Shown here one piece after another: positions 61,507 through 64,000 of a DNA stretch of 64,000 bases. The notes beneath the pieces were generated by a model, which saw only the letters and a list, made by a program, of their open reading frames with translations, ran no database searches and was not told the origin of the DNA. The stretch's first letter is position 1. Each line of letters begins with the position of its first letter. Both the position numbers and the translations under genes were made by a program. The stretch is from Pseudoprimorskyibacter insulae. GTDB lineage: Bacteria; Pseudomonadota; Alphaproteobacteria; Rhodobacterales; Rhodobacteraceae. The stretch is taken from the NCBI RefSeq assembly GCF_900302505.1, contig NZ_OMOJ01000002.1:62001-126000 (forward strand), in the 5' to 3' direction.

Positions 61507-62064
61507 ATGGCAGACCCGAAAAACGACGATTTTCTGGATGACGTAGAAACCGCCGAAGCAGAGGCCTACGCGGGTGAGATGGAAGAAATCGATGGCGAAG
61601 CGTTGGAGCTGGAACAGCTGCGCGCCGAACGCGATGAATACCATGATAAATTCATGCGTGCGCTGGCTGAGGCCGAAAACGCGCGCAAGCGTGCGGACAA
61701 ACACCGCCGCGAAGCCGAACAATACGGCGGCTCGAAACTGGCGCGTGATGTGCTGCCGGTTTACGATAACCTGAAACGTGCCGTTCAGGCCGCAGGCGAA
61801 GAAGAGAACGTTTCGGCGGCGCTGATGGAAGGTGTTGAACTGACCCTGCGCGAATTGCTGAACGTGTTCAAAAAGCACGGCATCGAAGTGATCGCGCCGC
61901 AGGTTGGCGACCGCTTTGATCCCAAGATGCATGAAGCGATGTTCGAAGCGCCGGTTCCGAACACCAAGGCCGGCGACATCATTCAGGTTTCGACCGAAGG
62001 CTTTATGCTGCACGACCGTTTGATCCGCGCGGCACAGGTTGGCGTTTCGTCCAACCCTGCGTGA
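61507..62064 (+). CDS. grpE: Nucleotide exchange factor GrpE
   Basis: 185 residues. A long N-terminal acidic helix (ETAEAEAYAGEMEEIDGEALELEQLRAERDEY) forms the dimer coiled coil; RALAEAENARKRADKHRREAEQYG and the beta domain DRFDPKMHEAMFEAP with GFMLHDRLIRAAQVGVS follow. It releases ADP from DnaK. It is the last gene of hrcA-grpE, and a terminator follows. Confidence 0.96.
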   Translation: MADPKNDDFLDDVETAEAEAYAGEMEEIDGEALELEQLRAERDEYHDKFMRALAEAENARKRADKHRREAEQYGGSKLARDVLPVYDNLKRAVQAAGEEENVSAALMEGVELTLRELLNVFKKHGIEVIAPQVGDRFDPKMHEAMFEAPVPNTKAGDIIQVSTEGFMLHDRLIRAAQVGVSSNPA

Positions 62065-62082
62065 TCTGGATTGTTTCATGTG

Positions 62083-62110
62083 AAAAGGGCGGCCAGTTGG
62101 CCGCCCTTTT
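62083..62110. terminator. Bidirectional terminator between grpE and gabD
   Basis: AAAAGGGCGGCC pairs perfectly with GGCCGCCCTTTT around a four-base loop AGTT, and more T follows. It separates grpE from the convergent gabD, whose stop is at 62114. The stem overlaps a degenerate parS-like sequence at 62072-62087. Confidence 0.9.
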
Positions 62111-62113
62111 TGT

Positions 62114-63589
62114 TCATACGCTAAGGCAGACGTATTTCATTTCGAGGTAATCCTCGATGCCGTGATGGCTGCCTTCGCGGCCAAGGCCGGATTGCTTGAC
62201 TCCGCCGAACGGTGCCATCTCGGTAGAGATAATGCCGGTGTTCACACCCACGATCCCGTATTCCAATTCTTCGGCCACTTTATACACGCGGCTAAGGTCT
62301 TTGGCGTAGAAGTAGGAGGCCAGACCAAAGATCGTGTCATTGGCCATTTCGATCACGTCGTCCACGGTTTCAAACTTGAACAGCGGTGCCAGCGGTCCAA
62401 AGGTTTCTTCGGTGGCCACGGCCATATCCTGGGTCACGCCCGTGACAATGGTCGGCGGCAAGAAGTTGCCCGGACCCTGTGTCGGCTGACCATCGCCCAG
62501 AATGACCTTTGCGCCCTTGGCAGTTGCGTCGGCGATATGTTCCTGCACCTTGGTGATCGCGTCGGTGTTGATCAGCGGACCAAGATCGGTGCCGGCTTCC
62601 AGCCCGTCGCCTACCTTCATCTTTTTCACAGCGGCGGCCAGCTTTTCAGCAAAGGCGTCATAGACACCGGCCTGCACATAGATCCGGTTGGCACAGACAC
62701 AGGTCTGCCCATTGTTGCGGAACTTGCACAGGATCGCGCCTTCGACAGCGGCATCAAGATCTGCATCATCGAACACGATGAACGGCGCGTTGCCGCCCAG
62801 CTCCATCGAACATTTCATCACCTGATCGGCAGCTTGGCGCAGCAGGATGCGGCCAACCTCGGTGGACCCGGTGAAGGTCAGTTTCCGAACTTTCGGGTTT
62901 TCGCAGAATTCCTTGCCGATGTCCGACGACCGCGACGATGGCACCACGTTGAACACGCCCGCAGGAATGCCCGCGCGTTCGGCCAGAACGCCCAGAACAA
63001 TGGCCGACAACGGCGTTTCTGCCGCGGGGCGGGCGACAAAGGCACAGCCCGCCGCCAGCGCAGGTGCGGCTTTGCGGGTGATCATCGCGTTGGGGAAGTT
63101 CCACGGCGTAACCGACGCCGCGACCCCGATCGGTTGCTTCATCACCTGAATGCGCTTGTCGCGCTGGTGGCCGGGGATCAATTCACCGTAGATGCGCTTG
63201 GCTTCTTCGCCGAAGAATTCGACGAAAGACGCACCATAGGCAATCTCGCCCTTGGCCTCGGCCAGCGGCTTGCCCTGTTCGGCGGTCAGGATAGTGCCCA
63301 GATCGTCCTGGTTTTCCATCATCAGGTCGAACCATTTGCGCAGAACCTGCGCCCGTTCTTTCCCGGTCCATTTTGCCCAGTCTTTTTGGGCTTTGTACGC
63401 CGCATCTATCGCGCGGCCACAGTCGTCGCGCGTCATGTCGGCGATTTGCGCAATCACATCGCCCCGCGCGGGGTTGGTCACCTCGAACGTGCTGTCACCA
63501 GAAACCCATTCGCCGTTGATATAGGCGCGGGTCTCTAGCAGGGTCGGGTCTTTCAGAAGTGATTTCAGATCGGTGGTTTGCTTGGACAT
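62114..63589 (-). CDS. gabD: Succinate-semialdehyde dehydrogenase (NAD(P)+)
   Basis: 491 residues of the aldehyde dehydrogenase family. Catalytic Cys297 in NNGQTCVCANR, general base Glu263 in SMELGGNAP and TPWNFPNAMI at 161-170. The GabD pattern (VTPWNFPxAMITRKxAPALAAGC) is clear. The usual KPA coenzyme-binding lysine is Arg187 here (VARPAAETP), which could shift the NADP/NAD balance. It oxidises succinate semialdehyde from GABA to succinate. It stands alone. Confidence 0.92.
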   Translation of the reverse strand: MSKQTTDLKSLLKDPTLLETRAYINGEWVSGDSTFEVTNPARGDVIAQIADMTRDDCGRAIDAAYKAQKDWAKWTGKERAQVLRKWFDLMMENQDDLGTILTAEQGKPLAEAKGEIAYGASFVEFFGEEAKRIYGELIPGHQRDKRIQVMKQPIGVAASVTPWNFPNAMITRKAAPALAAGCAFVARPAAETPLSAIVLGVLAERAGIPAGVFNVVPSSRSSDIGKEFCENPKVRKLTFTGSTEVGRILLRQAADQVMKCSMELGGNAPFIVFDDADLDAAVEGAILCKFRNNGQTCVCANRIYVQAGVYDAFAEKLAAAVKKMKVGDGLEAGTDLGPLINTDAITKVQEHIADATAKGAKVILGDGQPTQGPGNFLPPTIVTGVTQDMAVATEETFGPLAPLFKFETVDDVIEMANDTIFGLASYFYAKDLSRVYKVAEELEYGIVGVNTGIISTEMAPFGGVKQSGLGREGSHHGIEDYLEMKYVCLSV

Positions 63590-63689
63590 AAAGCAGGCTC
63601 CTCCATTAAGGTTGGCGTATTCTCACCACGACGCTGCGCCGGTGTCTAGGACAGGGCTACAGTGTCTTCCAGCAGACGGAGGTCGCGCC

Positions 63690-64000
63690 ATGGATTTTGA
63701 CGACGCCTATTCAAATGCGGCCTATATCCCTGGCGCCGCCGACTACCCTCCAAGGTGGGAACAGCAGGCCGCCGAGTTCAGATCGCGGATGGCAGATCTT
63801 GGTCGGGCTGATTTGGGCGCGCCCTATGGGCCTTCGGATCGGCAAGCCTATGATCTGTTCCGTCCCGAGTCTGATTCGCGGGGGTTGGTGATCTTTGTCC
63901 ATGGCGGATATTGGATAAGGTTCCACCGACACTTCTGGTCGCATCTGGCGGCGGGCCCCTTGGCGCGGGGCTGGACGGTCGCGATGCCAAGCTATGATCT
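63690..64000 (+). CDS. Alpha/beta hydrolase, 5' part only
   Basis: The gene runs off the right edge after about 103 codons without a stop. The ATG at 63690 follows ACGGAGG. The oxyanion motif LVIFVHGGYWIRF and the following AMPSYDL identify an alpha/beta hydrolase of the carboxylesterase/kynurenine formamidase kind, where HGGYW is typical. The nucleophile and His lie outside the window, so the substrate cannot be given. Confidence 0.8.
   Translation, partial: MDFDDAYSNAAYIPGAADYPPRWEQQAAEFRSRMADLGRADLGAPYGPSDRQAYDLFRPESDSRGLVIFVHGGYWIRFHRHFWSHLAAGPLARGWTVAMPSYD

Noticed and set aside
62162-63538. 458-codon open frame opposite gabD
   Set aside because: Antisense shadow of a well-conserved dehydrogenase.
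1-64000. CRISPR arrays, tRNA or rRNA genes, insertion sequences, prophage or toxin-antitoxin modules
   Set aside because: Gene-free stretches are short and were read on both strands; no spaced direct repeats, cloverleaf T-arm signatures, transposase motifs or phage proteins were found.

Overview
The window is a GC-rich alphaproteobacterial chromosome segment that most resembles the Rhodobacterales (Rhodobacter/Roseobacter group). Three things point there: the hup hydrogenase gene order hupT-hupU-hupV-hypF-hupS-hupL known from Rhodobacter, the block rho-mnmE-mnmG-rsmG-parA-parB beside a candidate origin, and lineage-typical proteins such as a YjbH/YjbF capsule-type pair and a GT14 glycosyltransferase of the DUF5928 type. 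No tRNA, rRNA, CRISPR array, insertion sequence or prophage was seen. Almost every gene has a recognisable family, so this is mainly core chromosome with one accessory hydrogen-metabolism island and one surface-polysaccharide/flagellar region.

Region 1 (1-9435, all minus strand) is a hydrogen-oxidation cluster. HupT (kinase), HupU and HupV (H2-sensing hydrogenase) lie upstream of hypF and of the structural genes hupS and hupL. HupS has the six-cysteine pattern of O2-tolerant membrane-bound hydrogenases. hypF, needed to make the CO/CN ligands, is broken by a frameshift in a six-G run. A small His-rich membrane protein follows hupL, and the next gene (probably hupC) starts at the left edge.

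Region 2 (9549-31231) is mixed housekeeping: a Tat-exported family 5 binding protein and proline iminopeptidase; ubiG; a comF-grxC-nitrilase-marR operon; hemH; an L,D-transpeptidase; a CAP lipoprotein; an OmpA lipoprotein; an Ada-like repair protein; nth and a PfkB kinase; a divergent SDR/TetR pair with a candidate operator; a sulfotransferase and a GT14 glycosyltransferase; HIT; YqhA; a lone YadG-like ABC ATPase; a complex I zinc-finger protein; and polA.

Region 3 (31235-42703) holds flagellar genes motB-flgE-flgK-flgL-flgI (minus strand) and a polysaccharide export group (yjbH, yjbF, sugar transferase, epimerase, Wza-like protein).

Region 4 (42770-63589) surrounds what I read as the replication origin. 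Left of it, minus-strand maf-aroE-coaE-dnaQ, with secB, fxsA, timA, mltA, smr, idi and a cytochrome c2 further out. Right of it, plus-strand hemJ-rho-mnmE-mnmG-rsmG-parA-parB, then hemW-rdgB-rph and hrcA-grpE, and gabD. The 417-base gap at 50056-50472 has DnaA boxes, an AT-rich tract and a CtrA-type TTAA-N7-TTAA site. Three perfect 16-base parS sites lie within mnmG and rsmG next to parAB. The 11-base core of the origin CtrA-type site recurs, with one change each, about 60 bases upstream of flgE and motB, which hints at shared cell-cycle control of replication and motility. The window ends inside an alpha/beta hydrolase gene.
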